DNA of 23,442 nt, taken from contig JAAYZB010000157.1 in assembly GCA_012515085.1 (NCBI GenBank), positions 1 to 23,442 on the forward strand. Reading direction: 5' to 3'. Made by a program: the position numbers and the translations under genes. The stretch is from Acholeplasmataceae bacterium. Lineage in GTDB: Bacteria > Bacillota_I > Bacilli_A > Izemoplasmatales > Hujiaoplasmataceae. The notes under the pieces are model-generated. The model saw only the letters and a program-made list of their open reading frames with translations, did not search any database and was not told where the DNA came from. Below, one piece after another: positions 8,671-15,100 of the stretch (positions are counted from its first letter, which is position 1; each line of letters opens with the position of its first letter).

Positions 8671-8688
8671 CTCCGAAACGTTTCGATA
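8671..8688. promoter_or_regulatory. LacI-family operator, second copy
   Basis: The 12-bp perfect palindrome CGAAACGTTTCG (8674-8685) extends on one side to CGAAACGTTTCGATA, so 15 of the 18 positions match the operator at 6354-6371. It sits between the -10 box and the ribosome-binding site of the GH144 gene, the same geometry as the first copy. Confidence 0.82.
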
Positions 8689-8693
8689 CTCTT

Positions 8694-8722
8694 ATTTTAC
8701 TCAAAATAACCGTTTTCATCAA
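8694..8722 (-). promoter_or_regulatory. Promoter of GH144-lacI operon
   Basis: Minus strand: -35 TTGATG (8717-8722), 17 bp spacer, -10 TAAAAT (8694-8699). The start would fall near 8687, at the edge of the operator. Confidence 0.72.
8704..8719. promoter_or_regulatory. cre-like site in GH144 promoter
   Basis: Minus-strand ATGAAAACGGTTATTT fits 14 of 16 positions of the cre consensus and overlaps the -35 and spacer. It shares TGAAAACG-S-TT with the site at 6408-6423. It is weaker than that site. Confidence 0.35.
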
Positions 8723-8763
8723 GAGGAAAGTCGGAAATAAACCGGCTTAACAAGAAAAATAGG

Positions 8764-8775
8764 GTTCTATAGAAC
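8764..8775. repeat. Short perfect palindrome in intergenic region
   Basis: GTTCTATAGAAC is a 12-bp perfect palindrome between the flavodoxin stop and the GH144 promoter. As RNA it would form only a four-pair stem, so it is a better DNA-binding site than terminator. No related copy was seen elsewhere. The remainder of 8723-8837 shows no gene. Confidence 0.3.
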
Positions 8776-8837
8776 GGAAACCACTCTTATATTTTTTTAT
8801 TTCTTAGACAACCATCAATTATTGAAACAATATTCGG

Positions 8838-9347
8838 TTATTCTTTCATCAATTCTTCAATGATTGTTTGCGTCCACTGGTTGATGCCTTCCCAATTGCG
8901 ATAGTCGCCCGTGGGAGAATTGATTTTTTTCATCATCCATCGTTCAAGTCCGGATAATTGTTCTGTATCCACTTTTCCGCCAAAGGCGACGATGCTCCTC
9001 GGCTGAATTTGATCAATAAATGGTTTCACGCGTTTGGGGAAAAACCAACCTTCCACCAGCTCGTTCGGATCGCCTTCACCTAAGGGACCACTGACAAAAA
9101 CCCATACGGGTTTGTTTCCCAGCACCGATACTTGTCGTTTGACGAAACTGGTCACATTTTCCCGCCACAAACCAATATAAACCGCGCTGCCGATAATCAC
9201 CGCCGAATAAGGTGACGGATCGAGCTTTTTATCTGCTTTCAGAACATCGGTATGCAATCCCGCCTTATTCATCAATTGGCCGATGTGTCGAGCAATTTCT
9301 TCTGTTGCTCCATATTTGGAACCATATGCAATCAAAATATTCTTCAT
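8838..9347 (-). CDS. Flavodoxin-domain protein (HemG/flavodoxin_5-like)
   Basis: Small FMN-binding flavodoxin-type protein, 169 aa, probably a cytoplasmic redox carrier or quinone/protoporphyrinogen-type oxidoreductase. I take the ATG at 9347, which follows GAGGG with 7 nt spacing and starts directly at the first beta strand; an upstream in-frame ATG (9377) would add ten charged residues. The phosphate-binding loop is 'YGSKYGATEEIA' (about 8-19), followed by 'YSAVIIGSAVYIG' and 'KPVWVFVSGPLGEGDP' for the flavin ring. 'PRSIVAFGGKVD' and a C-terminal 'MMKKINSPTGDYRNWEGINQW' resemble the HemG/flavodoxin_5 group. It appears monocistronic, with no heme genes nearby, so its partner is unknown. Confidence 0.88.
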   Translation of the reverse strand: MKNILIAYGSKYGATEEIARHIGQLMNKAGLHTDVLKADKKLDPSPYSAVIIGSAVYIGLWRENVTSFVKRQVSVLGNKPVWVFVSGPLGEGDPNELVEGWFFPKRVKPFIDQIQPRSIVAFGGKVDTEQLSGLERWMMKKINSPTGDYRNWEGINQWTQTIIEELMKE

Positions 9348-9400
9348 ACAAAGCCCTCGCTTATTCGATTTTTTCATGTCAAATCATCGGATCCAAGTTT

Positions 9401-9429
9401 ATTATAATATTGAATGGTAAAAAAAGAAA
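9401..9429 (-). promoter_or_regulatory. Possible promoter of flavodoxin gene
   Basis: The minus strand has a consensus TATAAT (9401-9406) about 53 nt before the start codon, with a poor -35 (TTTCTT, 9424-9429) at 17 bp spacing. The -10 alone is convincing. Confidence 0.38.
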
Positions 9430-9551
9430 CTGACCGAGCCTATTTTTGTAGACAATTTTTCAACATTATAACTCAATATATATTATTTATACGTATTAAA
9501 GAAATTTGAAAATACAAATTTGAAAAAAAATAGAAGATACTGGGTTTCTCA

Positions 9552-9581
9552 TTGACAACGATCCCTAAATGACCATATAAT
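9552..9581 (+). promoter_or_regulatory. Consensus sigma-A-type promoter of phn operon
   Basis: Perfect -35 TTGACA (9552-9557) and perfect -10 TATAAT (9576-9581), 18 bp apart. The start would be near 9588, leaving a leader of only about 43 nt, too short for a known riboswitch. Upstream, 9430-9540 is AT-rich and contains the direct repeat AAATTTGAAAA at 9502-9512 and 9516-9526, a possible UP-like or regulator-binding element. No gene is visible there. Confidence 0.9.
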
Positions 9582-9630
9582 GTTTTTGTATGGATTATAT
9601 TCCATAACATTATCTGGGGAGGAAAGAAAA

Positions 9631-10692
9631 TTGAAAAAGATTCTGAGCTTCTTTTTGCTTCTGGCTTTAGCTTTTGGACTGTCTGCCTGCAGTGGTTCGA
9701 AAGCGGTTCCGGACAACTTGATCATCCAGTTTGTTCCGAGCACATCAATCGACTCTACAAAACTGACGCAACTGAAAAACTTGGAAGATATGCTTGAAGC
9801 TGAGCTGAAAGATGCCGGTTTTGAAATCGGTGTCAATATCAGCGTCGGAACCAGTTATGCTTCAGTGATTGAAGCGATGGCTTCTGGGCAAGTGCATGTT
9901 GGCTTTTTGACCTCACAACAATACGCCTTTGTCACAACGGAATATCCCGGCAAAGTGGAAGTATTGTTGACATCGGTTCGAGATGCTTACAAAGCACAAC
10001 TCGATGCCAGCAACAACGTTATCACGGACACGGCAACCATTATCGCTAATGCCAATGCGGCTGGATATGACGCGACTACTAATTCAGCGGTCAAAGTCAA
10101 TTCGTATTATGCTATGTTGTTGGTGAGAGCGGAAGACTATGCGGCATACCAAACCAATGGCATTGCGGAACTAAAAGGCAAAACGGTTGGAACCCAATCC
10201 ACTACTTCTGGTTCTGGATTTGTCTATCCATCATTTTTGCTCCACCAAAACAATATGAAATTTGTCTCTGGAACCCCGAATGCAGCAAATGGCGAAGTGA
10301 AATATACGACAATCGGTGGTCATCAAAACTCTGTTATCTCGCTTCTCAGTGATGAAGTCGACGCAGTTTTCACCTTCTTTGACGCCCGTTTCCAAGGAGC
10401 AAATCAGACTTATTTCGATGCTTGGCAAGAAGCGAATCCTGGTGTCAATCGGTTTGAAGCTACGAGAGTTGTCGCTTTAACCCCACCGATTTTCAATGAC
10501 ACGATTTCCAGCGTGTCTAGCCTGAGCGACGGATTGAAAGAAGCCATCCAAGACGCATTCATGACCATCGTGGATACCACCGAAGGCAAAGAAATTCTTG
10601 CCATCTACAACCACAGTGATTATCTGATTGCGAACGATGAAGATTACGATAGTGAAAGAGAATTGTATCGTTTCTTGAATCCGGAAGAATAA
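9631..10692 (+). CDS. phnD: PhnD-like substrate-binding lipoprotein of ABC importer
   Basis: Membrane-anchored binding protein of a phosphonate/phosphite-class ABC importer, 353 aa. The start is a TTG at 9631, 9 nt after GGGGAGG; it gives a compact signal peptide ending in lipobox LSAC (Cys20), whereas an ATG at 9580 overlaps the -10 box. PhnD-type features: an N-terminal 'IIQFVPSTS' strand, 'YASVIEAMASGQVHVGFL' (about 74-91), 'GKTVGTQSTTSGSGFVYPSF' (hinge and anion-binding Ser/Thr cluster), 'VDAVFTFFDAR' and 'VVALTPPIFNDTISSVSSL'. It is followed by the ATPase and two permeases. No C-P lyase or phosphonatase gene is nearby. Some mollicute relatives (P37/Cypl) bind thiamine diphosphate instead, so the ligand is undecided among phosphonate, phosphite/phosphate and a phosphorylated cofactor. 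Confidence 0.9.
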   Translation: MKKILSFFLLLALAFGLSACSGSKAVPDNLIIQFVPSTSIDSTKLTQLKNLEDMLEAELKDAGFEIGVNISVGTSYASVIEAMASGQVHVGFLTSQQYAFVTTEYPGKVEVLLTSVRDAYKAQLDASNNVITDTATIIANANAAGYDATTNSAVKVNSYYAMLLVRAEDYAAYQTNGIAELKGKTVGTQSTTSGSGFVYPSFLLHQNNMKFVSGTPNAANGEVKYTTIGGHQNSVISLLSDEVDAVFTFFDARFQGANQTYFDAWQEANPGVNRFEATRVVALTPPIFNDTISSVSSLSDGLKEAIQDAFMTIVDTTEGKEILAIYNHSDYLIANDEDYDSERELYRFLNPEE

Positions 10693-10713
10693 GACTTAGA
10701 ACGGAGGATCTCC

Positions 10714-11481
10714 ATGATCAAATTTGTCAATGTCAGCAAGACCTACGCCAACGGTGTTCAAGCTCTGAAGGATGTTAATCTGGAAATTCAAGACGGAGAG
10801 TTCGTCGGGATTATCGGATTATCCGGAGCGGGAAAATCGACGCTACTGCGATCGATCAATAAAATGATTTCGATCACCGCCGGCGAGCTTTTTATCGATG
10901 AAGTAGAAATCAGTTCGATCAAAGGTAAGGAATTGCGGATGTTACGACGAAACATCGGCATGATCTTCCAATCATTCAACTTGGTCAAAAGAATGTCCGT
11001 CTTCAATAACGTTTTAACGGGTAGGGTGGCATATCACCCTACCCTTAAAACGGTTCTTGGATTATTTCCGAAAATGGATAAATTGATGGCGTTAAACGCC
11101 CTCGATACCATGGGTATCTTGGACAAAGCCTTCACCCGTGCTGATCAATTGTCCGGGGGCCAACAACAGCGCGTAGCCTTGGCTCGCGCGCTCACCCAAA
11201 ATCCGAAAGTCATTTTAGCGGATGAACCGGTGGCCTCCTTGGATCCGATTACAACGGTCCAAGTCATGGATGACTTTGCCCGTATCAACAAGGATTTTGG
11301 CATCACGATCGTAGCCAACATGCATCATGTCGACTTAGCAATCAAATATGCAACCCGCATCATCGGCATCCAAGATGGGCGAGTAGTCTATGATGGACCT
11401 TCTCGCCAAATTGATGATAAGACATTAGTCCAAATCTATGGACGCTCACTCAAACATGATGAAGTGTTGGGTGAATCATAA
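10714..11481 (+). CDS. phnC: PhnC-like ABC transporter ATP-binding protein
   Basis: Cytoplasmic ATPase of the PhnCDE importer, 255 aa, complete. Walker A is GLSGAGKST (35-43), Q-loop around Gln86, signature LSGGQQQR (146-153), Walker B VILADEP (166-172) with SLDP following, and the switch His in 'ANMHHVDLA'. A GGAGG lies shortly before the ATG. The stop codon overlaps the next start (TAATG), showing translational coupling with the first permease. The segment 'NVLTGRVAYHPTLKTVLGLF' aligns with the corresponding stretch of PhnC proteins, so the large hairpin encoded there (11008-11055) is not an insertion in the protein but a choice of codons. Confidence 0.95.
   Translation: MIKFVNVSKTYANGVQALKDVNLEIQDGEFVGIIGLSGAGKSTLLRSINKMISITAGELFIDEVEISSIKGKELRMLRRNIGMIFQSFNLVKRMSVFNNVLTGRVAYHPTLKTVLGLFPKMDKLMALNALDTMGILDKAFTRADQLSGGQQQRVALARALTQNPKVILADEPVASLDPITTVQVMDDFARINKDFGITIVANMHHVDLAIKYATRIIGIQDGRVVYDGPSRQIDDKTLVQIYGRSLKHDEVLGES
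11008..11055 (+). repeat. Long near-perfect hairpin inside phnC coding sequence
   Basis: Inner stem GGGTAGGGTG (11019-11028) pairs perfectly with CACCCTACCC (11035-11044) across the six-base loop GCATAT. After one unpaired C (11018), CGTTTTAA (11010-11017) pairs perfectly with TTAAAACG (11045-11052), giving 18 pairs, and two more follow past a bulged G (11053). It spans codons 99-114 of phnC and uses an AGG arginine codon in the stem. There is no T-run, so it is not an intrinsic terminator. Confidence 0.9.
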
Positions 11482-12290
11482 TGACCAAGTTCACTTTAGA
11501 AAACGGTAAAACCGTTACGAAACCCTTTAATAAAATCTGGATCATCGTTGGCGTGGTGATCCTACTTTTGTATCTTTTTTCATTATTGATCCCCGTTAAT
11601 TTGGGGTTGATTCAACTAAGCGAACTGAAAGTGATTCTTCAAAAAATGTTTTCCCCGAAAGGTACCCGCACTTGGGGTGATTATTTTGGATACCTGCTCA
11701 CCTTGCAAGAACCCCTAGTAGACACTCTCAGCATGAGTTTTGCGGGCACATTGATCGGATCGTTGATGGCCATTCCTCTCGCGGTGTTATCCGCCAAAAA
11801 TATTGTTAAAAAAGCATATATCTATTTGCCCGCCCGAACGATCATGAATTTGTTTCGGACGATCCCGGCGATGGTTTTAGCCTTGATTGCCGTTTTCTTT
11901 GTCGGAATTGGGGTCTTGTCCGGTATCATTGCCATTACCCTGTTTACATTCAGCATTATGTCAAAAATGCTCTATGAAGTTATCGAGACCATCGATATGA
12001 ACCCGGTCGAAGCGTTAGAATCGACGGGTGCTTCCAAGATTGAGTCGTTACGCTATGCGGTGATGCCGCAAGTCACGCCAATCTTTCTCAGTTATCTCAT
12101 TTATATCTTTGAAATCAATGTCCGATCTTCAACGATCCTCGGCTATGTGGGTGCCGGTGGGATCGGGATGATCATCAAGGACAATATCTTATATAATTAC
12201 GATCGAGTGGGCGCGTCGATCATTCTCATGTTCTTTGTAATTCTGGTTGTGCAGCTCTTCTCCTCGTTTGCAAGGGGGCGCCTGCAATGA
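11481..12290 (+). CDS. phnE: PhnE-like ABC transporter permease, first copy
   Basis: Inner-membrane permease of the PhnCDE-type importer, 269 aa. The first transmembrane segment is near 18-40 ('IWIIVGVVILLLYLFSLLIP'), followed by about five more. 'EPLVDTLSMSFAGTLIGSLM' marks the start of the BPD_transp_1 domain. The coupling-helix region that docks on PhnC is 'DMNPVEALESTGASKIESLR' (EAA-type motif), followed by 'FEINVRSSTILGYVGAGGIG', a strong PhnE hallmark. The start codon overlaps the phnC stop; the stop overlaps the start of the second permease (ATGA). With its partner it should form a heterodimeric channel. Confidence 0.93.
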   Translation: MTKFTLENGKTVTKPFNKIWIIVGVVILLLYLFSLLIPVNLGLIQLSELKVILQKMFSPKGTRTWGDYFGYLLTLQEPLVDTLSMSFAGTLIGSLMAIPLAVLSAKNIVKKAYIYLPARTIMNLFRTIPAMVLALIAVFFVGIGVLSGIIAITLFTFSIMSKMLYEVIETIDMNPVEALESTGASKIESLRYAVMPQVTPIFLSYLIYIFEINVRSSTILGYVGAGGIGMIIKDNILYNYDRVGASIILMFFVILVVQLFSSFARGRLQ

Positions 12291-13102
12291 CGAGAGCCGA
12301 AGAAACCCTCCGAAAAAAACCCAAAAAATGGCTTATCAATCTGGTGTTTATCGTCGCGATCATCGCCGCTCTTGCGATATCGTTTAGTGGTTCGCGAATC
12401 AACTGGACCCGGTTTGAAACAATTGGTATTTCCTTAAGAATCATGTTTACCGGCCTTGCGGATTTCAAGTTCAATTTTCTCTTTGGAACCGATCCGTATC
12501 ATTTTGAAGAAGGTGTCGTGTATATGACACTCGTCACCTTGGCCATTGCGTTTATCGGGACGTTTATCGGTGCCGTCTTGGCGATTCCGTTTGGTTTTCT
12601 CGCATCGGTCAACGTGGTCGGGAAGAAAATCGCTCGGATAGGCGAAGCAATCCTTGTCATCATCCGCGTTTTCCCAGAAATTGTACTCGCACTGATATTG
12701 GTGAAGGGGTTTGGAATGAATGCGCTGACGGGGGTTCTGACCATTGGCATCCACTCGATCGGTATGCTTGGAAAACTCTTCGCTGAAGCGATTGACAACA
12801 TGGATAAAAGCCCTTTGGAAGCGCTCGATGCGGTAGGTGCCAATTCTTGGCAGAAAATTCGCTATGGCATCATCCCTCAAGTGGCGGCGGACATCTCCTC
12901 GATCACGCTCTATCGTTTGGACATCAATGTGCGCTCCGCTACTGTTTTAGGTATTGTTGGAGCCGGAGGATTGGGCGCATCGCTCATTCTGTCGGCCGAA
13001 AACTGGAATTGGGATATTCTCGGGACGATTTTGCTCGCCATTATCGTGATGGTGTTGGCGGTCGATGCCGTATCCAGTTATCTAAGAGGAAAATTGCTGT
13101 AA
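12287..13102 (+). CDS. phnE: PhnE-like ABC transporter permease, second copy
   Basis: Second permease subunit, 271 aa, with the same plan as its neighbour: N-terminal membrane segment ('WLINLVFIVAIIAALAISFS'), the start of the permease domain at 'EGVVYMTLVTLAIAFIGTFI', the EAA-type loop 'NMDKSPLEALDAVGANSWQK', then 'LDINVRSATVLGIVGAGGLG'. It overlaps the upstream permease by 4 nt, and a strong terminator follows 12 nt after the stop, closing the operon. Its divergence from the first copy suggests an old duplication into two specialised subunits, as seen in other PhnE1/PhnE2 systems. Confidence 0.93.
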   Translation: MTRAEETLRKKPKKWLINLVFIVAIIAALAISFSGSRINWTRFETIGISLRIMFTGLADFKFNFLFGTDPYHFEEGVVYMTLVTLAIAFIGTFIGAVLAIPFGFLASVNVVGKKIARIGEAILVIIRVFPEIVLALILVKGFGMNALTGVLTIGIHSIGMLGKLFAEAIDNMDKSPLEALDAVGANSWQKIRYGIIPQVAADISSITLYRLDINVRSATVLGIVGAGGLGASLILSAENWNWDILGTILLAIIVMVLAVDAVSSYLRGKLL

Positions 13103-13114
13103 CATCAACATTAT

Positions 13115-13156
13115 CCCGGAAGCCTTCTTAAATTATTGGTTTCCGGGCTTTTTTTT
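13115..13156 (+). terminator. Intrinsic terminator of phn operon
   Basis: CCCGGAAGCC (13115-13124) pairs with GGTTTCCGGG (13138-13147), ten pairs including one G-U, followed by C and eight T (13149-13156). Between it and the next promoter (13157-13275) I see no gene. Confidence 0.92.
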
Positions 13157-13275
13157 GGCGCTATTCAACCATTTTTATATTTTGTATGAATGCAATTTTC
13201 TGAACAATCACTTCGCCATCCAACAATTGTCCTAAGCGGCACCTCAGGAAGATGGTTGGTAATAATTTTTTACTG

Positions 13276-13304
13276 TTGATTTTTCGTTTTTACAGGTGTA
13301 TAAT
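13276..13304 (+). promoter_or_regulatory. Promoter of PII-like/antiporter operon
   Basis: -35 TTGATT (13276-13281), 17 bp spacer, consensus -10 TATAAT (13299-13304). The leader would be about 20 nt before the ATG at 13332. Confidence 0.8.
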
Positions 13305-13331
13305 CATTGTCAATGTCGGGAGGAATCATCT

Positions 13332-13673
13332 ATGAAATTAGTCGTTTATGTCATGAATGACACCACACTGCTGGAACCATTCTTACGAGACCTCAACAAC
13401 AACAATATTCGCGGAGCCACGATTATTTCTTCAACTGGAATGGCTCGGAAGCTCTATGAAAGCGATGATATGCGTTTCATTGGCAGCTTGCGTACGTTAT
13501 TTGACAATTCCCGTGTGGAATCCAATGTGATTCTGATGGTTCTGCCGGATGATTTGGTAGCGGTGGCGTACCAAGTCATTGAACGGATCGTCGGGGATTT
13601 ATCAAAACCCAATTCGGGAATTGCATTTACGTTACCCATTGAGAATGTGAAAGGATACAAACAATCGGTGTGA
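13332..13673 (+). CDS. PII-like small signalling protein
   Basis: 113-aa protein with the ferredoxin-like beta-alpha-beta pattern of the PII (GlnB) superfamily. The ATG at 13332 follows GGGAGGAA; an upstream ATG (13296) lies within the -10 box. Visible pattern: strand 'MKLVVYVMND', helix 'LLEPFLRDLNNNNI', 'GATIISSTGMA', the variable T-loop-equivalent 'RKLYESDDMRFIGSLRTLF', then 'SNVILMVLPDD', a helix, and 'GDLSKPNSGIAFTLPIENVKG'. 'GATII.STGMA' and 'GSLR' recur, as I recall it, in PII-like proteins of Bacillota. The gene ends 4 nt before the antiporter start, so it probably senses a nucleotide or metabolite and controls that transporter, as PII proteins do with AmtB or SbtA. Ligand unknown; no canonical Tyr51 uridylylation site is evident. 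Confidence 0.75.
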   Translation: MKLVVYVMNDTTLLEPFLRDLNNNNIRGATIISSTGMARKLYESDDMRFIGSLRTLFDNSRVESNVILMVLPDDLVAVAYQVIERIVGDLSKPNSGIAFTLPIENVKGYKQSV

Positions 13674-13677
13674 GCTC

Positions 13678-14916
13678 ATGAACTTGACTGCGCTTTTTTA
13701 TGCCGGAATCATGATTGTGACCGGCCTTATTTTTGGTAAACTGGCTAAATATGTCCGACTTCCCAACGTCACTGGGTATTTAGTTGGCGGATTATTGATT
13801 GGTCCAAGTCTTTTAAATATAGTGAAAGAATCCGCCTTTCCTGGTTTACAAATCATTTCTTCCGTCGCTTTAGGCTTCATTGCTTTTTCCATCGGAAACG
13901 AACTTAAGTTGAGTTACTTTCGCAAAGTTGGCATCAAGCCATTGATCATTGCGATTTTAGAAGCTCTTTTTGGTGTCATATTTGTTTTTGTCGGATTGAT
14001 CCTTTACTTCCTGATTGTCGGCAAACTCGATAACACCAATATTCGCTTTGCCCTTGTGTTGTCCGCAATCGCCGCAGCGACCGCTCCAGCCGCAACCTTA
14101 ATGGTGGTAAGACAATACCGGGCCCAAGGTCCATTAACTGACACCTTGATGAGCGTTGTCGCCATTGATGATTCGGTAGCGATTGTTCTCTTTGGCATTT
14201 GTGTTGCCCTCGCCAACGCTTTGGCTCCAAATAGTGGCTCCACCCCGATCATCCTCCAGATATTGACACCTTTGTATGAGATTCTTATCTCACTCATTGT
14301 GGGAGGAGCCATCGGACTCATTTTAGTCCTCGGTTGCATCTGGTTTACTGGCAGAGGAAACCGAATCAGTCTGGTGGTCGCCGCTATTTTTCTTACTATC
14401 TATGTTGTCGATCTCATTGGCGGTTCTTCTTTGCTGGCTTGCATGGCTGTCGGCGGCATCTTCGCCAACTTCAGTAAAAAGTACGATGAAGTCAATAACT
14501 TGGTTTACTTTGTCACTCCGCCCATTTTCATTTTGTTCTTTGTCTTAAGTGGTGCCGAGCTGGATCTATCGGTGTTAGGTGTGGTCGGAATCATCGGCAT
14601 TCTTTACATTCTCTTACGCGTTGCTGGAAAGATTTTTGGTTCTTTTTTGGGAGCCAAGTCGACAAAAGCCGATGCCAATATCGCCAAGTATTTAGGGTAT
14701 GCTCTGATTCCTCAGGCCGGCGTCGCCATTGGTCTCAGTTTGGTAGCCACACAAGTATTGAATGCTGAAATGGGCAGTCAAATCCGGGCGATTGTGTTAT
14801 CGGCAACCTTGATTTATGAGTTGATTGGTCCAATCATCACCAAAGTAACTTTAAAAAAAGCCGGCGAAATACCGACTTCGACCATAAAAGAAAAACAACT
14901 TATCAAGCAATCCTGA
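13678..14916 (+). CDS. CPA2-family cation/proton antiporter (Na+/H+ or K+/H+)
   Basis: Polytopic membrane antiporter, 412 aa, about 12 predicted transmembrane segments. Family features: 'GKLAKYVRLPNVTGYLVGGL' followed by 'LIGPSLLNIV' near the N-terminus, 'AIAAATAPAATLMVVRQYRA', and the ion-site region 'SVVAIDDSVAIVLFGI' (Asp-Asp pair, about residue 162); 'LLACMAVGGIFANF' and 'TPPIFILFFVLSGAELDL' in the middle; 'AKYLGYALIPQAGVAIGLSL' near the end. It stops after the exchanger domain, lacking the C-terminal TrkA-N/RCK domain of KefB/KefC, so control may come from the co-transcribed PII-like protein. No clear Shine-Dalgarno precedes the ATG, 4 nt after the previous stop, suggesting translational coupling. 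Confidence 0.92.
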   Translation: MNLTALFYAGIMIVTGLIFGKLAKYVRLPNVTGYLVGGLLIGPSLLNIVKESAFPGLQIISSVALGFIAFSIGNELKLSYFRKVGIKPLIIAILEALFGVIFVFVGLILYFLIVGKLDNTNIRFALVLSAIAAATAPAATLMVVRQYRAQGPLTDTLMSVVAIDDSVAIVLFGICVALANALAPNSGSTPIILQILTPLYEILISLIVGGAIGLILVLGCIWFTGRGNRISLVVAAIFLTIYVVDLIGGSSLLACMAVGGIFANFSKKYDEVNNLVYFVTPPIFILFFVLSGAELDLSVLGVVGIIGILYILLRVAGKIFGSFLGAKSTKADANIAKYLGYALIPQAGVAIGLSLVATQVLNAEMGSQIRAIVLSATLIYELIGPIITKVTLKKAGEIPTSTIKEKQLIKQS

Positions 14917-14941
14917 CCTCGCTCATCGAGGTCATTTTTTT
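14914..14941 (+). terminator. Intrinsic terminator after antiporter
   Basis: TGACCTCG (14914-14921), loop CTCAT, CGAGGTCA (14927-14934), then seven T. The perfect eight-pair stem begins with the antiporter's own TGA stop codon. Confidence 0.92.
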
Positions 14942-14982
14942 CATTAATCGACTCGCATCAGCAACGTTTCACCATTATTTTA

Positions 14983-15005
14983 AAAAATCAAATATTCTGA
15001 TTTTT
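14983..15005. repeat. Inverted repeat upstream of aldolase operon
   Basis: AAAAATCA (14983-14990) and TGATTTTT (14998-15005) flank AATATTC. It ends 35 nt before the extended -10, so it may be an operator or activator site rather than a terminator, having no preceding gene to terminate. Confidence 0.35.
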
Positions 15006-15039
15006 CCCGAAAATTTTAGCCAGTAATGGGGCGAAAATA

Positions 15040-15048
15040 TGATATAAT
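15040..15048 (+). promoter_or_regulatory. Extended -10 promoter of aldolase-PHP-SDR operon
   Basis: TGATATAAT is a full extended -10 (TG at 15040-15041, TATAAT at 15043-15048). No good -35 lies 16-18 bp upstream, so the promoter may need an activator. The leader of about 45 nt includes GCATGC and AT-rich repeats, then AGGAGG before the ATG at 15101. Confidence 0.65.
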
Positions 15049-15100
15049 TATTAAGGTAGCATGCACACAATTGAATTAAAAAATTGCTAGGAGGAACAAG

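Noticed and set aside
8764..8775. GTTCTATAGAAC as a terminator for the flavodoxin gene
   Set aside because: The RNA stem would have only four pairs with a four-base loop, and the following T-run is interrupted.
9373..9379. TTGACA-like sequence on the minus strand just before the flavodoxin start
   Set aside because: No -10 box lies 16-18 bp downstream; that position is already at the ribosome-binding site.
9502..9526. Direct repeat AAATTTGAAAA twice, 14 bp apart, upstream of the phn promoter
   Set aside because: The region is very AT-rich, so short A/T repeats are expected; noted only as a weak candidate regulator site.
9582..9630. Possible TPP or other riboswitch in front of phnD
   Set aside because: The consensus promoter places the transcript start about 43 nt before the start codon, leaving no room for a riboswitch aptamer.
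12434..12880. 148-codon open frame on the minus strand inside the second permease gene
   Set aside because: It lies fully antisense to a well-supported phnE, its translation is rich in charged and Arg/Asp residues with no recognisable domain, and no promoter or ribosome-binding site supports it.
13154..13286. Minus-strand open stretch of about 43 codons ending at a TAG near 13155, with a protein-like sequence ('LGQLLDGEVIVQKIAFIQ')
   Set aside because: There is no start codon in frame, it is bounded by stops, and it runs through the promoter of the PII-like gene. It could be a relic of a lost gene but I cannot support that.
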